Positions 11,883-24,300 of a DNA stretch of 64,000 bases are shown piece by piece. Made by a program: the position numbers and the translations under genes. Under the pieces are notes generated by a model that was not told the origin of the DNA, made no database searches, and worked only from the letters and a program-made list of their open reading frames with translations. Numbering within the stretch: the stretch's first letter is position 1; each line of letters begins with the position of its first letter. This DNA is from Sphagnum compactum (taxonomy: Eukaryota; Bryophyta; Sphagnopsida; Sphagnales): contig OZ234500.1 in the NCBI GenBank assembly GCA_965153455.1, positions 16,739,579-16,803,578 of the forward strand, given 5' to 3'.

Positions 11883-14800
11883 ATGCAGGAGGAGATTGAT
11901 GCGCCACAATGGGTGGACTTCACCGTGGAGGCTGCACTAGAGGAAACAGTGGGGTAAGTGTTTTGTTCGTTGCTTGGAAATGTGATGCGATGGTGTATAG
12001 ACATCTGAGGACTTAAACTTTGGGTTCTTCATGTGTTTTGAAATGCTGGAACGTGGGTTTTCTTGCAGGGATGATCCCTGGTTCTCTCACAGTCATCTGT
12101 AAGTTTTGAGTCTCCTCAATCCCACAAGCATTTGATTTTTCCATCTTTGGTTGGATTTTTTACATAGTCTGATCATGTGTGTCTGAGTTTCTTAAGTTTC
12201 TTTTGCTGATCAAAATTCTGAACCCATGGCAGGCACCATGAAGTGCCACTCAAAGAGCTCAATGGTGTGCAGCTGGCAAGTCGCAATGACTGCAGCACAA
12301 AGAACAGGTTGCAGATTGAGAGGAAAAACAGCGGTGCATCAAAAACACAATGTGCATTGCAAACTTTTAAAAGTCTTTCAGAGAATACAGGTAGTGAATT
12401 GAAGGTTGAGACACCTCTTGTGGTAAAGGTGGCTAGCCAGGACCAGATATGTGCCAGAAATCAAATCAATTTTGTGCAACCTCAAAGTCTTGAGCATAAG
12501 CACGACGTTGATGTGGCCAGGTAATGCCTTCAATCACCCAAGTGCTCAAGTCTCTCAATACTGCTTTGCATTCCAAGTCTGCCTTTACAAGAAGAAGAAT
12601 GCTGCCATGTTTTACTGGTGATACGGATTTAGGGTTTAGGGTGCTTGTGATTGAGTTTGTGTGTTAGCTCATAGCCTGATATTTGAAGTAGGAGGAATGC
12701 ACTTCGTAACAGTGAAAACGGGATGAGATGAATGCCTAAATGCCTGTATTGTCAGTATGGGTAGTTCGTCAATCCATCTAGAAGAGCTGGGTTGATTTTT
12801 GTGAGTCATATGTTGCAGTTGTGCAATTTGAACGTGTTGTTGACCATCTAGCATCTTGTTTGAACCTAAAGTGGCAGGTTATGCATGGAGGATTCCTGTG
12901 CACCTGCTTCAGAACATGAGTTGCTGACAAATGAAGAGGATGCCAATGAGCTGCCTCCCCTTTCTTTGGATACATCACCAGTTGTATGCAAAGCAGCTGA
13001 CAGATTGTTGGATGTAAAGCAGCAGAGTTCACCATCTTTCAACCCTCCTAGTGCAATTGGGGATGCAGCTAGAATTGTTGTGTCACAATTGGAAGGGCAA
13101 GAAACAGATCTTCCTCAACTGAATAATGCACTAAGTCTGTGCAAGAGCTCAGCATCACTGCTGTGTGTAAAAGTCAATGAATGTTTGAATTTCTCCATTG
13201 CAGGAGGGTTTGAAGCAGTTCATTCACCCAAGAGTGGTTCAACAGATGGAAATGTTGGTTGTGGCACTACTGCTGTTTCCAAAGCCAGCAGCTTGGGATG
13301 TGGAACCAGAGTTGATGTTATCAAGGGTGGTACTAGGAAGGTAGACTGTGCTAAGACTGAATCAAGCTTGGAGTCAGGTGTTTTGGGAACTGATGGAGGA
13401 TTGATAGCTCAGGAGATCACCAGTGGACCAGTTCCAATGGTTGGAGAGCTTGAGAGAGTGCAGTCAGGGACTAACTGTTTTAGCTTGGAACTGTGCAGCA
13501 CCATGGATGGCAGATTAGGAACAAGCAAAAAATTGAACTGTAGAAGTTCTCATGATGGAGTAACACTATCCAGCAGGTTGGGTGCAAATTCATCTGTACA
13601 TGCCTTTGATGACATCCAGAAAATGCGGAAGAGTTGGGGATCTTCTCTTTGGGTCAGGAGAAGTGAGGACCTTCAGACTTTGGTTGGTGAAGGTGAATCA
13701 AACAATGAATCTGGTACACTTACAATCAGAACCAGAGATGTGAGAATGGGCTCACTATGCCCTCTGTCTGAGGAAAGTCCCTCAATGTTTTCTCCTATTG
13801 ATGTCAGGAAGGAAAATGGTGTGGTGCTAGATACACAACCAGCCTTACAGGATGAAGTAGTCCACATCAAGCTGGAGGGTGCACAGCTTTCAAAGAGGTT
13901 ATTGGCAGGTCTAGGCACCCATGCTGCAACTGTTGAGCATGTTGCTGCTTCCTGTGAAGGACAACCGAGTAAAAGGACAAGAGAGCAGCATTCAACCAGA
14001 GACCTTAGATTTCCTTCAAACCCAAGTATTCCAGCTGGAGGATCAGCTAAGCAGAGGCAATCCATGTCTCTTGGATATTTGGAGAAAGGGACCAAAAATG
14101 AAATTAGGAGCTCAAATTGGAATGGTTCTGTCCAACAGAACCACCATATCAGAGTCAGCCCACTTTCTCAACCACATGCAATTCTCAGTAGAGTTTATTC
14201 CTCCAGAGGTGGCAAAGAGAATTCAGCTCTACAATCGTCACCAAAGTCAAATACAGGTATTAGTGTGGTCTATATTCAAACAGAGCCATGAAACCCTTAA
14301 CCCTAACAAGTGCCTTTCCTTCTCTTTGAACCCTTGTTACTGTGCTCTTAATCCATGGTTTCATTAGACAACAACTCGTAGGCCAGTGCCATCTCTTAGA
14401 AAAGGATGAGTTTGTTTGATTACCAGGCGCAGGACAAGTTCAGGAGAAGAAGACTCAACAATCTATCCTGAGAATGAGCATGCCAAGCTTCGCAGCTGGC
14501 ACAGTTACAAGGCAAGCAGTTGGTGGAGGAGTATTGAACAAATCCACCACCATTTTGGAGAAGAGTGGAGAGGTTCAAGTGCCAACAAGCAGCCAGACAA
14601 TTTCCAGAAAAAGCTTTGTGCGTAATTCAACAACAATGAGTGTAGGACATCATAAAAGCCCCAGCAACAGAGTGACAGTCATGGTAAACCCACACACATC
14701 TGTTCACAAATGATTAGTCCTTTTGTCAAAAGCATGTTTGAGATGGGGTTGATCATGGTCATTATCTGCATGTGGTTGTTGAGTACCAGATCTAATGGAC

Positions 14801-15296
14801 AACATTTGGTACCAACTGCCAGGTTTAGCCATGACTGAAGACCTCATTTGCAGGCTCTCCTTAAGTGATAGGCAAAGTGGATTAGATCACTGAAAATGGT
14901 TCTCTTTTAGAACTTTAATGTTAATAGCTGCACATTTCTTCCATGTCTTGCTCCAGGATGCCTCAAGCAGGAGAAAGCCACCTAATGGGCCATCATCAGC
15001 TGTGCGAGCCAGTATGCCTGCATTCTCTTCAGCCATTCTGAGGCAGACTGGCAGGCCTGTACACAATGCTGGGGCTTCTTCTATACACGAGGGAAAAACG
15101 AACAAGCAAATATGGAGATGAGGATGCTATTTCAGCCCTGATTGCTAAGGTATTCCTACTGTTTGGTTACTACGGGGCTCTCCAAAAATCAGAGGGATGA
15201 TGTGTTATGGAAACATGATGTAACTATAGTTTCTAATAAGCTGTTTGTTGTTTCTCACAGTCCCTAGAAGACGTTTCTCAGAGTACATATGTGTGA
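11883..15296 (+). CDS. Seven-exon gene, Ser-rich protein with TPX2-like N-terminal motif
   Basis: Seven exons join in phase by GT-AG introns: 11883-11953, 12069-12098, 12233-12520, 12878-14256, 14427-14683, 14957-15149 and 15261-15296. The start ATG gives MQEEIDAPQWVDFTVEAALE and then DDPWFSHSHLHHE. The pattern acidic-x-A-P-x-W-V-D-F followed by D-x-W-F resembles the N-terminus of plant TPX2-like microtubule-associated proteins. The rest, including the 459-residue fourth exon, is Ser/Gly-rich and probably disordered, with basic patches in exons 5-6 (RRKPPNGPSS). No C-terminal TPX2 domain is seen. As written, exon 6 stops at 15121 (about 729 residues). Removing one A from the run at 15094-15098 lets the frame run through GDEDAISALIAK into SLEDVSQSTYV and a stop at 15296. 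The splice model is strong; the family assignment is weak. A further upstream coding exon is possible. Confidence 0.75.
15090..15121 (+). other. Apparent +1 frameshift in an A5 run
   Basis: The run at 15094-15098 lies in the sixth exon. With five A the frame stops at TGA 15119-15121. With four it would continue in the frame that reads KYGDEDAISALIAK, reaches a GT donor at 15150 and, after the intron, a TGA at 15294-15296. The downstream frame looks like real coding sequence, so a base-call or assembly indel, or a true recent mutation, is likely. Confidence 0.55.
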
Positions 15297-18200
15297 TTCA
15301 CAAGGGAATTTCAAGTTGGATTTCTGATTTTGTTTTGGATGGTTGTCTGTAGCACAACTGCAAGTTTTGGCATCCTCAAACTATGAACCCAAGTTCCACC
15401 TTGTCAAAGCCATCATAGAGCTGCACTGATTGCATGTTTCGAATCTTGGCCTCTGGCCTGGAGCATTTCTACATGCTGTGTGTTGGGTTTCTCTTATGCC
15501 TCCATTGCAAATGGAGACTAAATTGGATCCAATTTATTGCTGCAGTCTGATAGTACAGTATAATCAGTGGAACGGGTATTGTTTGCATTTATCATCTCAG
15601 TCAATTTTGGAAGGTTTGTGGAGCATATCAATACAGCAACCAGAAGCACATAGGATGCATCCAATGGTTAGCAAAAATATGAGGATAGCAGCTCCAAAGT
15701 AGTATTAACCTTTGTCTAGAATATATCTATGTCAGTAACATAGCACACACCTGTGCAGCAATTCTGGAATTGTAGACATGTTTGCCACTTAGGTGCCTAT
15801 TTGTTCTCCTGGTGTTTCTTTGGATGCTAATCAAGATTAACATTTATATGTGCTACTATCATGCTTCTTACATATTGTGCTGTGTGACAATGGGAGCAGA
15901 TTCATGTAACTTGCAACTAGAAGAACTGGAGAAAGTTTTCTATGGTATAAAGTATTCAACTGACAGTTACCATTCACTCTCTTCTGTGCATTTTGCATTT
16001 GCAGGAGTTGTTGGCCTCATTCTCATAAGACAAGATTTCTGGATTTTTCTTGTACCTTGCTGAGAAATCATAAAGCAGAATACCAATCAGGCTACTAGTA
16101 ACATGCACAGGGGGAAGGTGTGCTCAGAAAATGATCAATTGGTCTGAGGAGATTGTCAAACATTCCTCCTCTCCTGAGAGTCCACAATTGTGGTTATGGT
16201 GAATTGCAAACTGCAAATACGAAATGGAGAGCATCTTGTCAAGGTGTTCTTAACATCAATTGCCCTCCAAATTGATGTGTGAATGGACATGATTTTCTTA
16301 GCTGTTCATGTTCAAACCTTCGTAACTTTCATGAGACATCTGTGTTTGTAAATGCAGAAAATCTGGTTTCGTAAAATTGGAATTTCCATATTTCATGTGT
16401 TCATCCCAAACCCCTTGATGAAATTATTTTCATCTCATTACTTAAGAATCCTTTGGTATCCATTTCAAATGTACCTCAACTCACATTTCATGTTTGCCCA
16501 TGCCTTGATTTCAATTCCAAGGAAAGGCCAAGATCTCTTGGAGCTCATCATGGGGAGGTTCCCTTAGAAGGCCTCCCCATTACTTTCATGGGAATCCTTT
16601 CTCGCGTGACATGTCAACATTGGTTGCATGCCCAAAGGCCATGAGAAGATGGGAAGGGTAGACAAAAATTTTGGGGGTTGCCTTTCCATGTTGGTAAGCC
16701 ATGAAACCAAATCCTTCAAAACCCTTTGGCAATCATTGAACATTCTTCCATGTTGCTTGCTATCATCAAACAACCTATACAACAAATTTGGAAACGAATC
16801 ATGGTGGCAATGAGAAACAAACATGAGGGAAAATGTTTATAGAGAAAAAAATGTGAAAAAGGTAAAATCAATTCCCTTTCCTCATTCCTTCCATTTTCCA
16901 TACTTAAATAATGACTTCTATCCCACAATTAAATTTGAGATGCAACGACATTTGTTCATTTATGCGTTCGTACTTCGTCCATCAACACATTTATCCATGT
17001 GTCAACATGTTTTCAACTCATGATATTTGTGCGTAAAATGTACAAACCTATGAATGAATAAAGTTCACACAATTTTCATTATTGATTCATCAAATGCTAA
17101 TTTTGTGATGATTGCACCACATTTAAGATTGTGACATTAATTCATTGGATAAAATGAAAGCCAATATAAATGAATGGGTATCTTGATGCACTACAAAATA
17201 TTGCTAGTTCAATTGAATATCGAAGGTTAAAAAATTACCCCTTAACACTTGAATGTTTGAGTTTTTCTCCTTGGTGCTTGAATTTTCCTATTTTTGTTAA
17301 GGTCTATGGTGTTTGGTGGGTGAACTACACCATTGCACATCATTCATGAGTTGATTTCAAGCCTTCCCAAATCCAAGTTTTTTACTTGGAACCCATTGGC
17401 AACAATCATGAAAATTATGTGTGATCCACCCTTGCATTGTTTTCTTGTACTTTCAGACATCAAGAATTTGAGGATGATTTGCATTTATGGCTTGCATCAA
17501 ATTTCATGGTTTGGTACACAAATTCAAATTTCAATTAAGGGAGAAAGAGGATTGTCTGGAAGACACAAAACTTGTCTCAAAATTCAAAACTAATAGTTGA
17601 AAATGTGAAGATAAACAAAACTACATGATTCAAAGAAACTTATACTTGAAAGGAGTAGTGGGTATATTTTGCCCAATAATGTCACAATAATAATTGAGAG
17701 GATAGAAATGAATTTCTTCACATATTGTATTCTAAATGCCAAAAAATATATAATATGAGGATCAATGTGCATTTAAGTTGTGAATGTTTTAGATTACAAG
17801 GTGAAGACAAATGGTAGGCAAAAACACATTTAGCCATTAGTTACATTAATTTGACTTACGGGAGGAAGAAGGAAAATTGCCAATCTTAAACCATTATGTT
17901 GGTGATGGGTATGTGCAAGGTAGAGTGGACCAAAAATGGCACAATAGGTTATCCTAAAAATACACTTTTGTAATACATTTTGACTATGACATTATTGGAT
18001 ATCAATGTTTGAGGTTAAAAAATTCATATTCTTCAAAAAGTAGTTAATGGTGACCCTTTGATACATTTCAAGATACAATGTTTGTGAAATAAATAATAAA
18101 ACATTCAAAAAAATTGTGTCAAATTGAACTTTACCATCTTTCTTTAATTCTAGCATCCTTCAAAATCCCCCAAACTTTCATGCCATCTTAAAATGGTTTG

Positions 18201-20690
18201 GAAACCTTATTTTGAATTGTTTATGACATTTATGAAATTGGCCAATGAATAAATGAACTCATCATTACTATGATTGTGGTGAATTCATTTACAAGTTTTT
18301 TATGTACCATTCTAACAGAGGTCATGACCATTAAAAAGTCCCCCATTTGGTGTAAAACATTAATTTCAAATAATTAAAAGATTGCCCCTAAGTAAATTAC
18401 ATAAAAATCATCATTTGAATCCCTTTCCATAAAATTAAAAAAACATTTGAGTTGGGACACATTAAAATCCACAAAGGTGTAGAAAAAGCTATCATGCTAT
18501 GCAATTTTATGGATATTTTAGCTTACAAACACCCTAATGTGTAGTGCCGAAAAAAAGGTTTCCAACTATACAACACAAGCACCTCACTAAACATGCTAAC
18601 TAAGACATTTTTCAACAACTTCTGGATCTATGGGAGGTCACTTCCATTTTATTACAAATGGTGTGCAAAAAACTATAAGGTGCAACTTATTGAAAAAAAA
18701 TTATAATTATAATTTATTGTAATGTAAATAAGGTGTCAATAATTCATTTTGAAAATATACTTAAAATGTACCTAGAATATGCTAGGAATAAGCCATTATT
18801 TCATAGCATATTAAAAATATCCTTTGCCTCAATTGTTTCTCAAAAGATACAAGGAGGGACCCCCCCCTAGGTTATGAACACCAACACCTACTTGTGCCTG
18901 AAAACATGTGTGAGGCACCTTGAAACCTGCACTAGCATTTACAACTTGTGGCTGAAATAACAACAAGAGGTCAGGTGTATTTCTGTTTTCATGGCATTGG
19001 GAAAAACCAACATGGCTATTAGTCATTCACATGAAGGGCAAGAACAACCCATACTCAATAATGACGAATTGCATATCCACATGAGCAAATGGAATATTTG
19101 TTATTCTTGAAATATAGCTGTACTGTACTTTTTTTTAAATGATTTGAAAAAAATGATATTTAATCAGTCAATTGACAATCATTTACACCTTATAGGTTGT
19201 GAAGGTCCATCCATACTCCATTCTGGGTGTTCAACATGTTTTGGGGCTCACTTAAATGGCAGAATTGGGGGCGGTTCCTAGTATCTGATTTTGGTATCAA
19301 ATTACAATGTCCGTGGTGTCTATGCCGCAAGTTCCAACACACCATTGTCATTAGTTGCTGATGGTTATTGTGTGATCTAGTGATGGTTGTGTATACCTGT
19401 ACAGCACTTGGAGGAATTTGGTAGTGTATTCGGAGGGTTACCTTGTATTTATAAATATCTCTCCTAAAAAGGTGGAGAGATATTATGCGTTCGCCTTAAG
19501 AATGGGAGAGAAATTATGCCTGCTTATAAGTGTCCAATCCCTCCTATTCTTAAGGAGTAGATGTAAGAACCATCCCCTTCTTACACCTCATGATCTATAT
19601 ATGTTTAAGTTCACATGATAATCTTTGTCTCATGCTTTACAATGGGTAGAGCCCACAGGTCAGAGACAATCCCAAAATACAGGTCCAGACTCAGCTATTG
19701 CCTTGTCTTAGGCCCCTTATTTTGAGAATGTCCCCACCCAGGATCTTTACCCTACACTTGGGATCTAATTCCCCCATATGAACACATGTCCTTCATCTCA
19801 TGCAGCAACAGGGAGGAGAACATCACATGAGTGTCAGAGTTTTAACATGTTATGTCAAAGTGTGGAAACCTAGGCGTTTCTCAATCCAGGAATGATTCAG
19901 TCAGAGCAAATGGCTCGATTGAAAGAAGCCAGCAAATGGGTATCCCAAAGGAACCAGCAGTAGCCATTTTCAATGGCTGGTGTCCCTCTACGAGTGTAGA
20001 ATGTGAAGTTAGTTGGTCTGCAGTTGTTGAATTGTGGTAGTTGTACACGGTGATTGCGTGTCTTGGAAAACACTTGGTACAGACCTTAAGCCACTCATGA
20101 GACTTCGAAATCTCCTGTTTGAACAGAATATTCATATGGCTGCTATCCTTCATCACTATGGTGTTGTTTATTGTGTACTCCATGCATATACAAATATACA
20201 CATATAGAGGAACAACTTGCAATGATTCAGTGCACATGAGTGCAGCAACAAAAGGCAAGTCAGCACACAATCAACATCTAGCCTCCAAAGTCCATACATG
20301 AGTTCATCATGATGTCCTCTGATGGACCAGCTATAACCTGGTTTCTAAGAACTTTGTAGTTTGCATGTTGGAAAAGTAATACTAATCTTGGTAGCTATTG
20401 TGCAAATGAACTTGCAATCAAAGTTGTTGCAACTTGCAAGCCATGCTTTTGATCAAAGCCCTGAGTATGGAGAGCAACAGTTTGCATAGAAATAAAGGTA
20501 GCACAAATAGAAGTGAAGGTAGCCTGGTAGTAGTACTTCTTCTTTTTGAAATTATGCTGATCCACTCTGCACTGTTATGGACTTCAAAAGTCTACAACTG
20601 CACAATACACGACAGGATTGATGTAGTCTTCAATAAAGTTGTCCGTAAAGTCAGGAAAAGACGGCACTGGAACCCCCTACTTGGTCACAC
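15297..20690. other. Gene-poor AT-rich region
   Basis: No convincing exon or coding transposon was found. The first few hundred bases may be 3' untranslated sequence of the upstream gene. Between about 19250 and 19800 there is slightly GC-richer DNA with TTATAAATAT near 19449 and a hairpin-like CTCTCCTAAAAAGGTGGAGAG (19457-19477), which could be part of an old LTR; this is not established. Confidence 0.4.
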
Positions 20691-20699
20691 AGGGGATGA

Positions 20700-21310
20700 G
20701 ATTTCGAAAAACAGGAGACAAAAAAAAGTACACTGGGCTTCAAGGGGGCATGAAACTCAGTTTAGCAGCAAATTTGGTGCTAAACTGAGTTTGCCCTGTC
20801 CTTTGTTTTCCTGAATGCCTTCAACCAATCACTGCTGCTACTATGTGTACTGTAGCTATAAATGTTCTTGCGCTTCATGCATTTAATCCTGAGTCTCAGT
20901 ATTTCATACCCTTATTTAATTAAATTTCATGACTTTGCGAAGAACAGCCAGGAGTGGATGAAGCACCAAAAACGAGGGGTCCAACTCAGGCCCCAGAGGG
21001 CACGACTTTAGGGATAACTCTAATATCACAAAACTTTTAAAGATATTAGAGTTATCCATAAAGTAACCATCTGTTCACCCTGTGATCTTTGGGCCTCCTT
21101 TCATCCCCTATCCCCTCTTTCAGTGGTATCTGCAAAGTAAAGAAATTTTATCAAATCTCAATATGAAATGCTCAGCATTTAATGCACAAGGTTCAAGAGT
21201 AATTGTAGTAGTTGTACAGGTAGGAGCAGTGAAAATATATGTAGTAACAGTGACCTAACACTTAGAAAAAAACGAAAAACAGGATGAAACTTAGTTTATC
21301 ACAAAAATTG
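20700..21310. mobile_element. Foldback element with a perfect 16 bp central hairpin
   Basis: The centre has GGATAACTCTAATATC (21012-21027), a 14 bp loop and its exact reverse complement at 21042-21057. Further out the arms are still related in inverted orientation: the right arm's ATGAAATGCTCAGCATTTAATGC matches, reversed, the left arm's GCATTTAATCCTGAGTCTCAG. Each arm is related to a third copy at about 38800-39055. No transposase is seen, so this looks like a foldback or MITE pair of a family present elsewhere in the window. Confidence 0.6.
20748..20797. repeat. Strong local palindrome
   Basis: AAACTCAGTTTAGCA and, a few bases on, its reverse complement TGCTAAACTGAGTTT form a 15 bp perfect stem. 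It lies in the left arm of the foldback element. Confidence 0.8.
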
Positions 21311-24300
21311 ATGGTTTTGTGAGTCACCCCAATAATGCTAATGTACTTTTTAGCTAGTCTTTTTTAATCTCACTCTGTGTATGACCAAACTCAGGGTTCT
21401 AGTGCTGTGTTTTCCTTACTTTAGGTGTAACTCCATTCAATCAAATAATTTTGGAAAGGTTCAAAAGGGTCAGCAATGTGACTCACTGTAGATTGCAGAA
21501 AGAAAATAGACCAAAAGTGAATTTGACGACATATGGGCGTTGCTGTAGGTTCAGAATTCAATAAGGATTCTAAATTCACAACACTTGGACATTTAGAATT
21601 GTAGTGAGTAGGCTATCACACCCAAAAAAAAAAACAACAGCAAACTTTAAGAGTCACTAGCAAAATCTACCACAACTGTAGTAATTGATCAGTGTGCATT
21701 ATGCCCTTTTTCGCTTGGCGTGTCCTAATTGTGTTCTATAAACATTAGTTTGAGAAGGTTTGCAACTTTGTCTCTTCCATTTCATGCAAATTTGGTTTTT
21801 GGGTTCAAGTAATTGTGCCCAAAAACATAAGGGGTAAGGTCCAGGGGCAAAAGGCCAGAGATTCTTACACTTGGACAGAGAGACCTCTCACTTTCTGTAA
21901 AAATTAAAAACCTCCGTGATTTTTGTTAGTGTAGTTAAAGGCGCCCTTATTTGACGAAATCTGCAATCAGGCATTTTGAAAAGCAAAATGCCCAGACACA
22001 TGAGTGTTTTGCTTTTGGCAATGCTCACATTAGTTTTTAAAATCTATTTTATTGTGATATCTGGCAGTTACCTGGCTGGTACCCACCAGGTATCAAAGTT
22101 TTTAAAATTTTAAAGAAAAATCGCCAAATTTTTTTGCTGGGCCAACACCCCAACCCTAAGGGCATTACCCTACACAAAATGAGTTCAGAAAAAGGAGGGG
22201 GCCAAGGGGAAAAAAAAAAAAAAGTCATTTTGTTTAGAAACTTCAGTGGCTATGGATGTGAAAACACCTCCCTCCTACAGCTTGTATATAGCCAGGTGTT
22301 AGCTACCCAAATCATTGATAGTGCTATGTCAACACACCATGAATGATTGGCAATAAGCCATGAAGTGGCTTGGAATATAAGCCTTAATTTGTCCCACCTC
22401 AACCCCTTATGGAAGATTTCTTGAGCTCAATGAGGAGGGTTAGTCGGTCATGAGAGTCAGCCTTTCTATAATAATGGAGGTAAGTGGGAAGTGCTAAAGG
22501 ACTTCCTACGTCCAATCCTTGTTCCATGTTTTTTCCAAGTCCATCTTTTCATCATGTGCTACCAAAACTTATTGATCTAAATCCTCCCTGCTTTGAAGCA
22601 TTATGTGGACCAACACAGCAATATTGCAAGCATAGCCTCAAAACAATTTGCTTGGGTGGGTCTGCACTTTGAATACAATGGCTAATATGCAATTTGGAGA
22701 AGGTGTGGAGGGACCAAAGTTAGAATGGGTCTGCCTATTGTGTGGCTTATAGCTTTGATGTTATTCAGAAAACCATTACTGAAATCTTTGCAACGCCCTT
22801 TTCGAACCCAATTCGAACCTGATAAAGTAATAATGACTGACATACTAGAGGCCAAGCCAGGCCTATTGTGTCATGATTCTTCACTACTCACCGATAATAC
22901 AAGTTACAACTATGAGCAGATCTTTGCAGCACAGATGAGGAAGGTTTTGGATCATACACTCAAAAAGATAGCTTTAGTGCCATGTTCTATTGCTATCCAC
23001 CCAACAAGTGCATCACTCTGACCCTTTAAAAGCTCCTCCTTTCATCCTCCAGAAAGTTGTAAAAATTGTGCTGTGCTGCTGCCTCCAAAGTCTCACTTTC
23101 TAGTACAAGGCATTCCAAAATGTGAGAGAGTAAGAGAGCAGGTACACCAGCAACCCCTATTTTAACCTCTGCTTGTGTTTATCACACCCAACATAGAGTG
23201 TTAATGATTTCCCCAGTCTTACCCATAAACATGAAAATTTGGACAATATAAGCTGAAAGAGTATTTAAAAGGCTCCACTTGGGCCAATCAGAAGCAGTCA
23301 GGATTTTACTACACATTGTGAAGAACATGTGTGTATCATGTGCAAAGTTAGTGTTCCAAGAGGACAGCCAAGGCGAATTGACCCCCACATTGGGATCATG
23401 GTAAAAACCCTAAAACTCATTTAAATTGCTTATAAATATTTTAAATATTTATGAATATAATCTCCACAGACTAGATCAGGGTCCCTGAGTTCAAATCTAA
23501 AATATTTTGGGGCCTAATATGGCCATTTAAGTGGGTTTGGGGTTTTTTTACCACGATCCCCATGTGAGGGTCAATTCACCCTGGCCCAAGAGGACCTGCT
23601 TTAAGAGCAACTCCAGCAATGCACTCTATTTGGATGGTATTAATATTTACAACCTCTAAATTTAGTGTTGATGCTAGTCCCTCCCTCACCTATAAAAAAA
23701 ATAAAAATTATTGGACATTACCCCTTGACAAAAGCCACATGTGGGCCAATCATTGTGACCGAAAAATCAATAACAGTCAATTTGTGACCAACCAATGACA
23801 TTTCAGAGCGCTACTTGACATCGTTTCTTGAAACCTCTTTTACTATCGCACAACATGGCTAACTTCAGCATAAATTAAATTAAATTTTATTTTATCAAAA
23901 AAATTAAAAAAATTTAGCCTTGTTATCAAAATTTCTAAAATTTTAAATTGCAAGAATATGGAACCGAGTTCTGGCCTAGTACAAATAAGCACATTAATTA
24001 TGAACAAGCTTACGAGAAGCACAATAAAAGAACTATGAAGTGAAGTTAGAATTTAATAGATAAATATGTTATATGTTGAAAAGTTCAAAATTAAAAACTC
24101 ACATGATGAATCTTAATTTTTAAAATATACGAATCATTCAACACTTGTGTGCCGAACCCACCTAGATATTATGGTATTTAGATGCAAGCAAGTTTATAGG
24201 AGCAAATTCATTTTCACATCATTGTGGCAATTAGAAAATCTCTGGCGATGCTCAATATGGAACCCTCCAAAAATATTTCTCACATTCAAGTTTAGTTATT

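Noticed and set aside
11476-11907. Several overlapping frames on both strands encoding poly-Leu, poly-Ala or poly-Ser
   Set aside because: They follow from CTG/GCT repeats and have no recognisable protein; no frame joins the downstream exons by a clear splice.
12628-12641. Two TTTAGGG units, the plant telomere repeat
   Set aside because: Only two units inside an intron; not a telomere or an interstitial telomere array.
13673-14095. Minus-strand frame of 140 codons
   Set aside because: Antisense to the large fourth exon of the plus-strand gene, with no protein similarity seen.
19250-19850. Possible solo LTR with a TATAAATA-like box
   Set aside because: No TG..CA ends, partner or target duplication could be found by eye.
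22725-23021. 98-codon frame as a possible exon
   Set aside because: No splice partners in phase, no motif recognised, and the flanks are full of stops.
23605-24253. Possible PIF-type MITE from GAGCAACTCCAG to CTGGCGATGCTC
   Set aside because: The ends are only partly similar and the flanking triplets (TAA and AAT) do not match as a target duplication.
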